A stretch of 64,000 nucleotides of DNA. Source: Archegozetes longisetosus (taxonomy: Eukaryota > Arthropoda > Arachnida > Sarcoptiformes > Trhypochthoniidae). Each line of letters opens with the position of its first letter. Position 1 is the stretch's first letter. Shown here one piece after another: positions 26,748-38,036 of the stretch. A model generated the notes under the pieces. That model made no database searches, was not told where the DNA came from, and saw only the letters and a list, made by a program, of their open reading frames with translations. The position numbers and the translations under genes were made by a program. The stretch is taken from the NCBI GenBank assembly GCA_018873245.2, contig JAEMBT020000004.1, positions 806,001 through 870,000 on the forward strand, given 5' to 3'.

Positions 26748-27272
26748 TAACCAAAATGATGATGATTGAACTGACCCATCTTTTCCCGCTTGCCAAAGAA
26801 ACTTTGAAATTTGTTTTTCGCATTTGAAAAAGAAGAAATGGCCAGTAAAGGGGCCTTTTGGGCATAAGTTGTCACCATTTGATTAAAACTGCACATAACT
26901 TGATATACTTAATTCACCGTTAATATGTTCACTATTTCTGCTTACTGCCTGATCTAGTTGATCGGGTCTTTTCTGAGGGGTTTATCGATGGTAGATTCGG
27001 ACAGATCATCAAAAATCCAAGCCTACAGCCAACGTCCCCTGAATGGAAGACCTGAGCAACCAGGCTAAGCAGTTAGCAGAACATGTTAAAGTGTCAATTG
27101 GAAGAGCGCATAAAATTGTGTGCCATAATCTTTATGTAGTGGAGGTCTGTGTCAAATATGTCGCTATTTTGGTAATTTTCCTTATTTTGAGAGTTAAAAA
27201 AATAAATGGATCAGACTTTCAACAAATGGGGTGGGTAAAGGTGGGTCAGTTCAATCATCACCATTTAGGTCA
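26748..27272 (+). mobile_element. Tc1/mariner-type element, deletion derivative (525 bp)
   Basis: The ends are about 40-bp inverted repeats with five mismatches. The left begins TAACCAAAATGATGATGATT and continues GAACTGACCCATCTTTTCCC; the right, read in reverse, begins TGACCTAAATGGTGATGATT and continues GAACTGACCCACCTTTACCC. TA lies immediately outside both ends (26746-26747 and 27273-27274), as expected for this superfamily's TA target duplication. The interior keeps a fragment of a mariner-type transposase helix-turn-helix region (27043-27180). At 525 bp against about 1.3 kb for a full mariner, the catalytic domain has been lost. It lies inside unit B between blocks 3 and 4. Confidence 0.75.
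27043..27180 (+). pseudogene. Mariner transposase N-terminal fragment
   Basis: The frame reads QLAEHVKVSIGRAHKIVCHN then LYVVEVCVKYVAIL. Mariner transposases carry a second helix-turn-helix of the form IRE(L/I)AEE..(I/V)SIG..H.I(L/V)...LG..KV.A(R/K)WVP.LL. The match includes LAE, SIG.(A/V)HKI, VC.K(Y/W)V and the length between them. The frame then runs into unrelated residues and the element ends, so the DDE catalytic domain is missing. An upstream frame (VFSEGFIDGRFGQIIKN, before 27043) may be the F..GR..(E) linker in another frame. Not functional. Confidence 0.6.
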
Positions 27273-29633
27273 TATTTGAATTATTTGCTGAATAAAGTCT
27301 GGAAGATCAGTAGTTTTCCTGAATCCACGAACTTATTGAACAAACCAATAATTCTATTTTTGATTAAAGAGTGAAACCCTATTATCTGATATAACAATAG
27401 GTATACTTATCATACTTTTAGTGAACCATAATTTTTCAAACTGAAATCTTTAGAGCGTTCGTAGGGTCTCAGTGACTCACTAGTATTTGAACGAGATAAA
27501 GCGATTTTTAAAATTGAAATTTTCTACTTACAAAGTGAATTTTGAAAAACTTAAAAAATCGTTCTTTCTCAACCAAATACTTAACAGATTGCAGTACAAA
27601 TTACTTTCCGATGAATATCAAGCTTTACTAACTTTGTAGATCTTTTTCTTATATACTCATTTTTCCTCTTCATATTTAATCTTATGATCAGCTTTCTTAT
27701 GAAAAATCAATCTTTCATTCATGTAAAAGCTGTAAGTTTTCAATTTATTATCATTATATTATTGACGAATTATTATTACTGTAGGTAATTGGCTTACTCT
27801 ATGATAGTCAATAACTTTGCGATTATTTCACAAAGTAATCAAAATAACTATAAAATTTGTGAGTTCTTGAACATATTAGATTGTCCAAATAATACATTTT
27901 AAATTAAATTATTTTTACGCTTTACTACATGTTCAATAAATAAATTTCATGTTATTTATGACAAGAATGAAAATCAATGAAAAATATCGTTATGTCCAAC
28001 AATTTGATTCTCGAATGTAAAATAAAACCATTTTATTAATACCATCGATGACAATATACAACACTCTTGAGCAATGTCATAAAATTGCATAAAAGCTATC
28101 ACTTTACGGATCAGTCATTCGTTATTATTTAATGAGATTCAATACAGAATCTTTTTGTCATCACATGAATGATAAAGCTCGAAAACTGAGACCGTTTTCG
28201 TTTAGAACTCAAAATCGTTTTCAACACAAAAGTATTAATAGCTTAAGAAGTTTTGAGACTCTTATTCTTCAATTAAACTCCAATTTATTTGCATTAACTA
28301 GATGTCTTATAATTGAAAAACTAGCTAAATGTTTGGCAAACTAAGCATTAGATAGGAAAATATACATTAGACTAGGGTTTTGTTCATTATTTTGATTTAT
28401 TTGACTTTAATTAATTGATTTGTTTGCTCCATATATAAGATCACAAGCTGCGCATTCAAATAGTTTTTTTACATTAGTTTTAGTGAGACAGTTAGAGATT
28501 GTTTCATAATAGAAAGCGATTGTTGCAGAAAATCAAACGACTCGCAAAACAAGTTTTTATCGTAGGACTTTTCGCACTTGTTGTAATTAATCAAATCAAT
28601 TGATCAGATCTTTTCGGATCGATTTCAAGCTCGAATCAATTTAGTAACTAATTTTATTCTCAAGTTCAATCGATTATAAGTTAAATGAAAAATATGATAT
28701 AAAAAATGACATATGATTGGTACCCAAATGAGATGTTAAGTATTTTACTTATAGAACCGAAAATGCTATAGAATGAAAAAATAGTTATAATAGAATTCAA
28801 TTTAGGTTCAGACATTATATTGAGCGTTTTGATTCTGAACAATAGAAACCTATCTAGGTGTACGCAATATTTTTGAAAACCGTCACTCAATTACTAGTTT
28901 ATTATAAGGTAAGTCTTAAAGAGCCATGCCTTTTATCGAGTAACATCACAATATCCACATCAAAAGCGGTTTAATTTAATTTTAGAAGCGTTATTCTCTA
29001 TTTTTATATCTTGTCTTATTCAAAATAAAAGCTTTTATTAAAATAGAAAAAATATTTGCAAGGCTTATAGTAGATTGTTTAAAACTATTTTCTGATAAAC
29101 AAATCAATAGAAAATTCTTTGTAAGTATTTTGTTTTGCAATCAATTTTTGTTAAGCAATTCATTGTTTTATACATGATTTGAGTGACAAATTTTTCGATA
29201 AAAACTTAACGACAAAACAGAATTATAGCTATGATTGATGCCAATCATCTTATAGACTATTTTCTGTCTGAAAAGTAGTTATACTTTATTTCTCTTGACA
29301 GAAGAATTTATACGACGCGACAATTTTTATGAAAAGTTTTTATACATCAAAAGTAATCTCTTATATTTTTGGCTCACTTTATAAGCTTTTGGAGCAATAC
29401 TGGAAGCTATTTATTATAAACTGTCTCCTAACTTATGCGCATATTTGTCACACATTCTGATGGCATACCTCAACAGATTTGTTAATATACTGCTCAGAAA
29501 GTTTTGGTTTTTTATGATAATAGAGAATTCTTATCATTTTCATAATGATAGAACTCATTGACTCAGTATTTTATGGCGTAATCCTTTAAAATTCGCTTAA
29601 ATTGCTTGTAATTTATCTCATCGTATTCTAAAT

Positions 29634-30507
29634 TAGTGAAGAGCATAGACTAGCTGTGAGCTGAGCTGAGCTGAGCTGAGCTTGAAGCTCAATTTTAGCT
29701 ATTGTTCGAGCTTATAATCTCGAGCTTCAAGCTCAGGCTATGATGAAGAAGCGCAGCTCAAGCTCAAAATGTTGAGCTTCGAGCTCAGCTCATTTGAAGC
29801 CAATTTATTTAATAAGGCATAAATAGTATTAACTGTAAAATAGTAATGATTATTGAACTGCTTCTCATACGTTAACAATTTATGTATTAAGTTAGATCTA
29901 TCGGATTGAATGATGATATACATTCGGAGTTGTGAATCATTGTTTCCAAAATAAATTTCACTTCAAATTGAAATTTAATGCAATGACTGTTTATTTGAAG
30001 AGAGAATTAATGATGTTTTAGGCAATAAAAGTAATATTCTTATTTCCTACTTAAATCTCTTTATATTCAAAAATGAGGTAATCTCGAATCATTTTTGAAA
30101 ATTATTCAAGATAAGAGAAAATTGTTGTTTGAAACTATTATCAACATGACTTGATAAGAAAGTGAAATTTAATCAGAAGGCTCACAATTATTTATAAGTG
30201 GCATTGATGTCGAAGTTTGAATTCTTTCTTCAGACTCTATGATCAAAATTGATGTATTTTTGCATAAATACTTCATTATAACTTGAGATAAATACTTGTT
30301 ATAAAAGTGACTACTCATTATTTTAATTTTTAACTTTTAACACAAGCTCGGTAGCGCAGCAAACAGCTTGGACCCGAGCTTCTTTTTAGTACAAGCACAA
30401 CTCAGGCCAAATTTGACAGAAGCACAGCTTACAGCTCAACGATTTCGAGCTGCGCTTATAGAAGTTCGAGCTTGAAGTTCAAGATTCCAGACCAATGCTT
30501 TTCACTA
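29634..30507. mobile_element. Non-autonomous hAT element (874 bp)
   Basis: A perfect 8-bp direct repeat TTCTAAAT flanks it (29626-29633 and 30508-30515), the hallmark target duplication of hAT transposons. Terminal inverted repeats are TAGTGAAGAGCAT at the left and, read inward from the right, TAGTGAAAAGCAT. Both subterminal regions are packed with GAGCT motifs in both orientations (29651-29790 and 30345-30480), including a GAGCT-GAGCT tandem at about 29660-29685. Such clusters are typical transposase-binding repeats in hAT ends. The middle 500 bases carry no transposase frame, so movement would need a helper. It sits within unit B between blocks 5 and 6. Confidence 0.85.
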
Positions 30508-31362
30508 TTCTAAATGTATGATGGTTTGAGAACTTACTAACCTATTAGTTTAAAGACGAAATAAGTGAATTTTTCAATTAATTAGTTTGAAAATTCTTCA
30601 TAAGACTTCTTGAGCTATTATAAAATTTTTAACTATTATACTCGAAATCCTTATTTTTCTGAAGAATTTTTTTCATATAATAAGGCTTATTTATAATTGA
30701 GAAGCAATTTCACTCCAAAGAACAATAATGCTTATGAAATAATGAAAAGGCCAAATATTGACATTCTAGATATCAGTTGTAATCCATTAATAAGTCTATT
30801 TCACTTCTTGTGATAACACAGGGATCAAAACCCTAAGCGTTTCATAAGATATATGCATTCGATATGAAAATTCTGATCCCACATAGGGTTTAGTATTCGA
30901 ACGCCTACAGCGTATGAAACATTCATTCAAACATAACAAGTAATTGACACTCGGTTTTCATATAGTTATAGAACTTATGTGTGGGCTCGCGAATCAGTTT
31001 CTCTCGAATATTATTAACAATGATAAATAATTGATTTTTAGTATACAAACAGTATTAGGACATCATATGTCAGACTTAGTTGTGAAGTCAATCACCAACA
31101 TTTGTGGACTTGAAGCATATATGCGTTGGAATATAATTGAAATTTCTTTGAGAAGTTTTACTGAGTAACTAAGTTTTGGGTCTATAGTTAACTTAATTCT
31201 AATACCATATAAGGTCTAAAATTTGATATGAAATTTTATTAAATGACAAGTTCATTTAAATATAAATAAATGAAACTTCGCTAGATCTCAAGCTCATGTA
31301 AACGAAAATTGCCCTAAATGAAAAAAATAACATTTTTTGAAACCGAATGCTTCAAATTTTGT

Positions 31363-31617
31363 TTATATGAAAATTTCATTCATAAGATATATTACAAGTG
31401 CACTATCGAAGGTGACCGACTTTTGGGTGGGGGCAATGGGGGTTCTCAGTACCAGTAAAAACGAGACTAATTTTACGTTAAATTCTTGTTTGTTCAACGA
31501 AATGATTTTCCTTAAGAGGTTCTTAAATACTAAAAGGCGCCGCCACTTGTTTTGCTTATTTCTCTCCTCATGAAGTCTTTTCTCCCCTACTGCTAATGCG
31601 CTCAATTTTTCAAGCAA
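31363..31617 (-). CDS. Possible coding frame, unknown
   Basis: An 84-codon minus frame with a charged, possibly helical start (GEKRLHEERNKQNKWRRLLV). It overlaps a plus-strand 78-codon frame, and both may be open only because the stretch is GC-richer. No family is recognised. It contains the G-rich tract described separately. Confidence 0.2.
   Translation of the reverse strand: MLEKLSALAVGEKRLHEERNKQNKWRRLLVFKNLLRKIISLNKQEFNVKLVSFLLVLRTPIAPTQKSVTFDSALVIYLMNEIFI
31425..31442 (+). other. G-rich tract, weak G-quadruplex potential
   Basis: GGGTGGGGGCAATGGGGG is the longest G-run cluster I see in a window of about 72% A+T. Three runs of 3, 5 and 5 G could give a two-layer quadruplex. Confidence 0.5.
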
Positions 31618-34600
31618 TTTATCATTTAATAGATTTTCATCAATAAAATAATTGACATGAAGTCGAGAAAAAATGTCAAGTGATTGATTGCTATTGTATT
31701 TGCAACAAATGCTTGTCTGTTTAGGGATTTGATAATCATTTTTTCCTACTTTCGCATAACAAAAATGTTTTATGATTTATATTAAAAGGCTTCTGATAGG
31801 TACTAAATAACAATAAGCTCACGAGTGTTAATAGATTTTCATTATTTTTCACTAAATATTAATTAGTTATTGATGCTAAAAGTCATGGTTTTCTCTCTAT
31901 CCAAGGGTTGTCGCACTCAATTATATCAATACTTAAGCAAATAATTTGGTTTGATAACTTTTGTGCACGATTAATTTATGTTTGTATCTTCAAATCTTAA
32001 TTAGTAGTTTCAAAAACAGTTGTAAAAAGTAAAATTAAGAATAAGTTCTATGCGATTTCAATTTTTGTCATTAACACACCCATAAAACTAAATCGATAAT
32101 CCATTTAATTTCGTTGACGCTACTTATTTATATCCAATCTATCCAAATCAAAGATCTGATATCTAATACACATATTGATAGAATTTAAGGCCTGCATTGT
32201 CTAACTTATTTTTGGATCAACTATTTCTTTCTCTTAGTTACTTTTTTAACATCTATCACATTTATTCCTGTAATTTCGTGAAAATTAGTTGGATATAAAA
32301 TGTTTTGTGAATAATGTTTGAAAGGTTTAAAACAAGAAACGTTCTATAAAGAATTCATATAATCTTAAGGTTTAACTAACTTCTTAATGTTAATAATTTG
32401 GAAAAGTTTTTTTTTAATATGAACAGAATAGGTTACCTTAGTTTTCATGAGTGCGAGACAATCATATTCTTAAGAAAGTAGAAAACTTTTCCAATTTTTT
32501 CAAGCTAAACCGTCAGTTAAAATATAATGATTCAATTTGAGAAAGTAGCAACTCATCTAAAGAGTAGATTCTAATGGAATGTATGTGTTACTTACCATTG
32601 CTCTATTAAAGTTTTTATATCAGTAGATTAGATCAAATTTATAACTTAATGGGAGTCAATCAACAAATGAGAGAAGATATAATATATGATTGTATAAGAG
32701 AAGTGGTGGACTTGAAAGTGACCAGAGTGGATAGAGTATTCAATCAATTCATGTAATGTAGTTATCTCAAAATGAAAAAATAGCAGGCTATTAAGGATCA
32801 GACTATAATTTAATATAACTTCAAAATCGTACACAAACTGAAAATTATTGATTTAGTCGGCAGTTTTAAACCACTCTTAAAAATTACTTAATTACTGTCA
32901 TTCGTTCAGTTACTCGATAATTAATATTCTGACAGAAGTTAAATAAATCTGATTACATTATTTTGTATGGTTCTAGAAAATATTACACAATTATTAGTTG
33001 TATGAGACTTAAAAAGTATTTCCTCGAGTTATAACGTGAAAATTTTGAGATTTCATTTCTTAATTTTTTTTATATCTAATTCTATATTTATAGATCGAAA
33101 CTCTATCCGATTATAATAAATGAAGTGAGCTGAAATTTTTTTAGCAGAACTTCAAAGAGTTAAAGTTTTACCCTTCATTTAAACTATAATCTCATAGCAC
33201 TTCGATTTAGAAATTAACAAAAAAGTCTTATCGGTAATCATTAATCTTGAAAAATTGTTAATTCGTTGATAAATTGATGCGATAATCAGCAAAAAATTCA
33301 GTTTTTTTGTCTCTCGTTCGCAAAAAGCTTGATTTTAATTTTCAGCTTCTAGTCTATACTAGCTTTAGTTGATATTAAATAATAGTTTTTTATCTAAAAT
33401 AGCATGAATTTCTTCGAGAGATATGAGGCAATTAATTGTTATTTTACTGAGAAAATAGACGTCCACTTAAATTTGAATTTTATATCATTTACAACTTTCA
33501 GCAACTATTACTTCGAATAGATTTAATAAAGACTTTTCATTTTTCAGTTTGTTCGAAGAACTTCTTCATCATCAAGAATTACGCAACTTTTATCTCAAAT
33601 CTGTATGAATTTTTCGGCATAATTGTATCAAACTTTGAACGTTTAGAATTTACAAGCTGTAAGTATTATTCTATGACTTTAAGAATTTTTATTAAAAATA
33701 ACACTGTAATTAAAGTTTGCTCTGCCACACAACAGTATCTCATTTCGAATCTTTCATTGCTTAAGGATCCAAAAAGTTAAACTATCCTGCGAGTTATTAA
33801 TTTAGTAGTTTTTATAACAGAAATATACACATTATCCTTATTAGAAATGTTTATGTATATTAAATACATAAATAAATGCATATGTATGAAACATATATAT
33901 GTAATACATATACGAAATATAATTTATATATATAATTATTGATTATTAATTACTAATTAAATTATATAACAGTTGTCGTAGTAAACAATTTTGCACATAA
34001 TGAATGATAGCTTTACCTCTTTTATTATATGATTGATTGAAAATGAGCGATACCAAGTTGTAGCAGAGCCTTCAATATTGTTTGTCGCAAATAAATCAAT
34101 TCAATAGAATATTATATTACTTTGGCCAAAATTAGTTTATTCATAACTTATTTTCTAAACTAATATTTCTCGTTCTTATAAATTTGTTCCACAAAAGAAC
34201 TCATTTCTATGTCCCTAAAGGTTTGCGAAAATATATTCAAGTAATTAGGTATTTTTAAGAATTCTATTCACTCCTTATGTGTTTGCTTTACGTTGAATTT
34301 ACGCTCAGATTCTCGAATAGAATAATAGATCTATTGAAGAAACGCTGTCTTCTTATAGTATAAGCATTTATATTGCAAGTCAAAATATTTCAATCATCTC
34401 TTTGGAGAATAAAATATAATTTCGATAATAACTTGACTCAATTTTCTTTCATATTTTTCACTTTATAGCTAGATCATTCATATTGTTTCGAGAAGTTTGC
34501 AAAATTATTTTGCTTTCCTCAATCATTAAAAAAATGAAATGTATTTCACTCAATTACAAGCAATCAGTCCTTTGCTCTTAAACCATTTGCAATGTTATGT

Positions 34601-35133
34601 CAACCATCAATTACCACTACTTGGGCAATTACCTTACTTTACTCGAATTTATCTGAAATTATCGGCATCAAAAATGACTTTGTTCAAATTGGTTCGCAGC
34701 TTTTCATAGCAAAATACAAAACTTGCTAAGTTATTCATATGCTGTAGTGATTTTAGTTAATTAAGGAACTAAAAATATTTATTTTAAAGCTTGAAAGACT
34801 CTTCTTTGTTCTATGAAGTTGTTGGGCCTACTTTATAGGAAGTAAGAAAATTTATATCAATTTTCCAACTCATTGATCACTAATACTGACGAGAATGGAG
34901 GCGAACATAAAAGAAATTCTTTACCAAAGGATCTAAACTGTTATGAGATATGACATAGAAATAGGTTTAAGCCTGTCATAAACAAAGTCATCCTTACATA
35001 TCGTGGGATTACTTGTAATTTCTTTCTACAAACATATCTGAATCGCAATTGTCAGGTTCTAAAATTAAACCAATCTTTAGGCTGTAATCATTTTTTTGAC
35101 AAATTAATTCTAGCACTCACGAAAAATCGACTA
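31618..35133. other. Mostly gene-free AT-rich stretch
   Basis: No supported gene. Very AT-rich at 33830-33965. Near 34930-35030 a minus-strand reading TLFMTGLNLF resembles a kinase segment just after subdomain IX and may be a downstream scrap of kinase copy 2. Confidence 0.35.
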
Positions 35134-35990
35134 TCACAACATTTTATTATACAATACCTTTACATCAATCTTATCAAATCCATTATAACTACAATATTTG
35201 CACGAACAAAACTCTATTATATTACTCAAATCATGATTGGATCTCATTTTATAGATCAAATCGCGAACAAAATAATCTAGAATGATATTACGTATATCTA
35301 TAATAATACCTAGATACATTTGACAATTGCATATTTCTTCTTAGCGTTTATTGGATCTATTTCCATCAACTGATTCGAAATAAAAAATTTTCTTCGGCTA
35401 ACATGGGGCCCCAAACTTGATGTTCTACTTTAGGACAACTTGATTATTGTTAGCGAGCTTCAATATGTTTGGAGTTTTAATATTCATATGTATAATACCT
35501 CTAGCCACTTATATATTTTGCACTCAATAGATCAAATATATTGATTTGATTATTTAAATATATATATATATATATATATCTAGATGAGTTTCTAGAATAG
35601 AACTATAAGTCATACTTTATGATGACAACCACTTTTCACATTATTCTAGCAATTGGTCAAAATTTTGACTTCATTTAAGTGATTGCAATAGCTTATGCAA
35701 ATATTTAAATAGAGTTTTCCATTTAATTAATTCGAACAATATCTGAAACCCCTCTCATCTACATAATTGCCATTAGATTCTTTAAAGAATAGAAAATAGC
35801 GTGCTCATCTCTAAAATTTTAAAGTCACCCATATATAAGTTCATATGAATATTAATCACATTCGGATGATTGATTTGAGCTACGACACGTTTCTCTACTT
35901 CCATACTCTCTCTTTCATCATAAGATCTACGTCTTCAAAAGCTATATATTTCGCTAATTGTTTTCTTTTGACCGCTTATTCAGGTAACTA
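35134..35990 (-). pseudogene. Kinase pseudogene copy 2
   Basis: Decayed protein kinase, read on the minus strand. Around 35985-35935, VKRKQLAKYIAFEDVDL fits the beta-3 region (VAxK). At 35905-35840, ERESMEVEKRVVAQINHPNV then INIH is alpha-C plus the HPN-type turn before beta-4. At 35777-35733, VDERGFRYCSN.LNGK matches alpha-E of copy 3 (LDENTCSRYCSQFVNGK). An intron containing a (TA)n tract (35558-35579) follows. At 35512-35405, GIIHMNIKTPNILKLANNN then QVVLK..IKFGAPC is the catalytic loop (HRDIKxxN changed to HMNIKTPN) and DFG region (KFG). At 35134-35319, GFDKIDVKVLYNKML resembles subdomain IX. Several stops and shifts are present. The catalytic Asp is lost. Confidence 0.65.
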
Positions 35991-36112
35991 TTCGTTAAAA
36001 TCAATCCGAGATTCTACTTGAGAATCATTTTGAACATTAAATATCAATTTATGTAAATTATATTTTTATATTATTTAGTGACTATAAAATGTATTATATA
36101 GTAAAATTTATA

Positions 36113-36274
36113 CAGTAAAACCTCTATAACTTGAACACCCTCTAGAAGTTGAACAAGATTTCTGAACATTTCTCATAGACCACAATGCTAAAAAACCTCT
36201 ATAACTTGAACACCTCTATAAGTTAGATAGGATTTACCGGTTACAAGTGTGTTCAACTCATAGAGGTTTTACTG
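36113..36274. mobile_element. Pogo-type MITE (162 bp)
   Basis: TA flanks both ends (36111-36112 and 36275-36276). The terminal repeats are perfect for 15 bases (CAGTAAAACCTCTAT and its complement) and extend to about 28 bases with three mismatches (...TTGAACAC). An internal copy of AACCTCTATAACTTGAACA lies at 36194-36212. CAGT-start ends and the TA duplication match pogo/Tigger-like Tc1/mariner elements. It is too short to encode transposase. It lies between kinase copies 1 and 2. Confidence 0.8.
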
Positions 36275-36490
36275 TATTTTTAATAACTTGAAAAAATGAT
36301 TGGTCAAAACTTTCTAACAAAATACATCTCTGACTTCAAGCCGTATATGTATATTGAAACCAATTTTAACAAACTTCGGTATCCTATCCAAAGGTCTGGC
36401 TGCAATCATAGAGAACCTTAACAGGAATGGCATGATTTTGCTTTTGCAAACCATTTTCATCTCTTTCCGCAATCGGTTTTCTGTATGTAC

Positions 36491-36673
36491 TCATATCATG
36501 CAATTTAATCCTAGTTTCGTGGAATGTGTTTGCATCTCTTGATCCTCATATTGAACTACGTGTACACCAGGTGTTTGTACATAGTTTCTGTTTATCTCTT
36601 TGAAAGACTGGCTTTCTAGAATCACTCGTCTATGCATGTCTTCAACTAATTTTGGATAGAAATGTTTGTGTCT
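36491..36673 (-). pseudogene. Coding-like frame downstream of kinase copy 1
   Basis: A 60-codon minus frame with protein-like content (KLVEDMHRRVILESQSFKEI, then NRNYVQTPGVHVVQYED). It follows the kinase relic in the same orientation, so it may be that gene's C-terminal part. RRVILE....., then a spacer, V.VV..E loosely recalls the ubiquitin-like region after the kinase domain of IKK-related kinases (TBK1 has RRLVLE), but this is a weak pattern match. Both frames continue in broken form to about 36370. Confidence 0.35.
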
Positions 36674-37094
36674 TTACATTAGATTCAAAATTTGCATCTA
36701 ACATATCAAAAGTCGAAGGCTATCTTCTCTGTCAGAACCATACTTTGATTAGGTTCAGGTTTATAGATTTCTTCCAAAAAATGTATTTTAACCTTTAATT
36801 TACTCGTATTATGATGAATTTAGTGACCGCTTATTAGAATTTTGTCACTATTCAAAATATCGAAACGCATACTATTACAAATTATTCTATAGAAGCCATA
36901 ATTAAGCATAAATCATACATCTATTGTTTGAAGTGCACTATTTTGAAAATTTGATACATCAAAAGGGCTTAAGTCTCTTTGAATGCCTCAAAGAGAAAAT
37001 TGATTACTCATTACACTAATGACTGGGATCGATTACTCAGTATTTTAATAGAATTGATGTTTTTTAATAAGCCCTTTCGTTATCTAAATTTGTC

Positions 37095-38036
37095 AAAAGC
37101 GTATATACACATACAGTAAATGCTCCAAATACTGATAAGTTGTTTGCCTAAATAATTGCTTTTTGTTCTCACTTAAGTGTAATCTTTGGCCCATCACGTC
37201 AATAAATTGATCAAAAGGATTTAGATGCTTTATAAACCAATGAGTAATTTATCTAAACATAATAATCAATCTACACATGAATCAATTTTTGAGTTTTTTT
37301 GAGCAATCAATCTTTTCGAATTAGACCTGATTCAAATTACTTTGCCTACCATATAATCGTAAACGTCGGCTAATATTAAAAGACTCTTGTTTCCCATCTA
37401 ATGTTCAAAATAAGAATTCCAGAGTTACTCACCATCTTCCAAATGATTGAGATCCCAAAGTCATCCAATTAAAGAACAACTCGGTGATTCTCGGAGAATG
37501 TCTTCTTCAATATCCTTATGAGTAGTGCGAATGTCATTAAGACGTTTCAGACCTGACCAAGGGCAAAAAAATATTGATTTATATATGTGTAATATTTGAA
37601 TCAGTTGCGAGAAGCAAAAGTTGAGTAATGACTTTAACTATCAATCACTTATCTGTTTGTTCAAGCAAGTCATCTAATTTGACTTACCTTCAAGTAATCT
37701 TTTACAAGAACTCTTGCGTTCATTCTATTCATTCAGCGCAAAAAGTCATAAAAATCCGAGTAATCCATGATCAACCAGGTCCGATCGCAAGATTCGAAAT
37801 GTCAGGATCTGTTCGACCATTTCTCTATTGTCCAGTCTCCTATATAGAGCTGCATAACTTGCTGACTCAATCATACCGAACCTTTGGAGGATTCTGTAGC
37901 TCAGCTCAGTAAACTGCTCCCTTGGATCACTGATTCTTATGAAACTTTTCAAACGAGAAGAGGAGACTGAAAAAGCATACGGTCCTACTAGTGACCGCGA
38001 GAAATAATTTTCCTGAGTCAGCGGACAAATTCTCAA
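37095..38036 (-). pseudogene. Kinase pseudogene copy 1, two exons plus C-lobe scrap
   Basis: Exon 1 (38036-37688): a 96-codon frame with LVGPYAFSV near the glycine-loop position, then DPREQFTELSYRILQRFG as alpha-C. The frame continues past two stops to ERKSSCKRLLE, where a donor GTAAGTC begins at 37687. Exon 2 (37552-37433), after an acceptor ...TTGGTCAG, runs 120 bases in phase: GLKRLNDIRTTHKDIEEDIL is the alpha-E end plus catalytic loop (HRDIKxxNIL changed to HKDIEEDIL), then a stop and LWDLNHLEDGE where DFG is expected. A donor GTGAGTAA follows. At 37236-37095 KHLNPFDQ... and, in a second frame, NNLSVFGAFTVCVYTLLTN fit the region from the activation segment to subdomain IX (DLWSFG...). Stops and frame changes make it non-functional. 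Confidence 0.6.

Larger units (their letters stand above)
25461..30955 (-). pseudogene. Unit B: decayed duplicated gene, paralogous to unit A
   Basis: Blocks at 25461-25517, 25561-25600, 26122-26236, 29230-29270, 29345-29476 and 30820-30955 match unit A in the same order and orientation. Block 6 is the best preserved: on the minus strand 46 codons run open from CLNECFIRCRRSNTKPYVG through HISYETLRVLIPVLSQEVK, aligning with ECFI.CRR..TK and SY(D/E).L..LIP of unit A. Unit B is about 2 kb longer because a mariner-type element (26748-27272), a hAT element (29634-30507) and a CT tract were inserted. Both insertions therefore postdate the duplication. The other blocks carry stops, so this is a broken gene. 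The family is unknown. Confidence 0.5.

Noticed and set aside
30821-30920. microRNA-like hairpin (GGGATCA...TGATCCC with TTTCATA...TATGAAA inside)
   Set aside because: Arms are interrupted by large asymmetric loops, and the segment is better explained as a conserved coding block of unit B.
37628-37912. 94-codon plus frame
   Set aside because: Antisense shadow of kinase copy 1.
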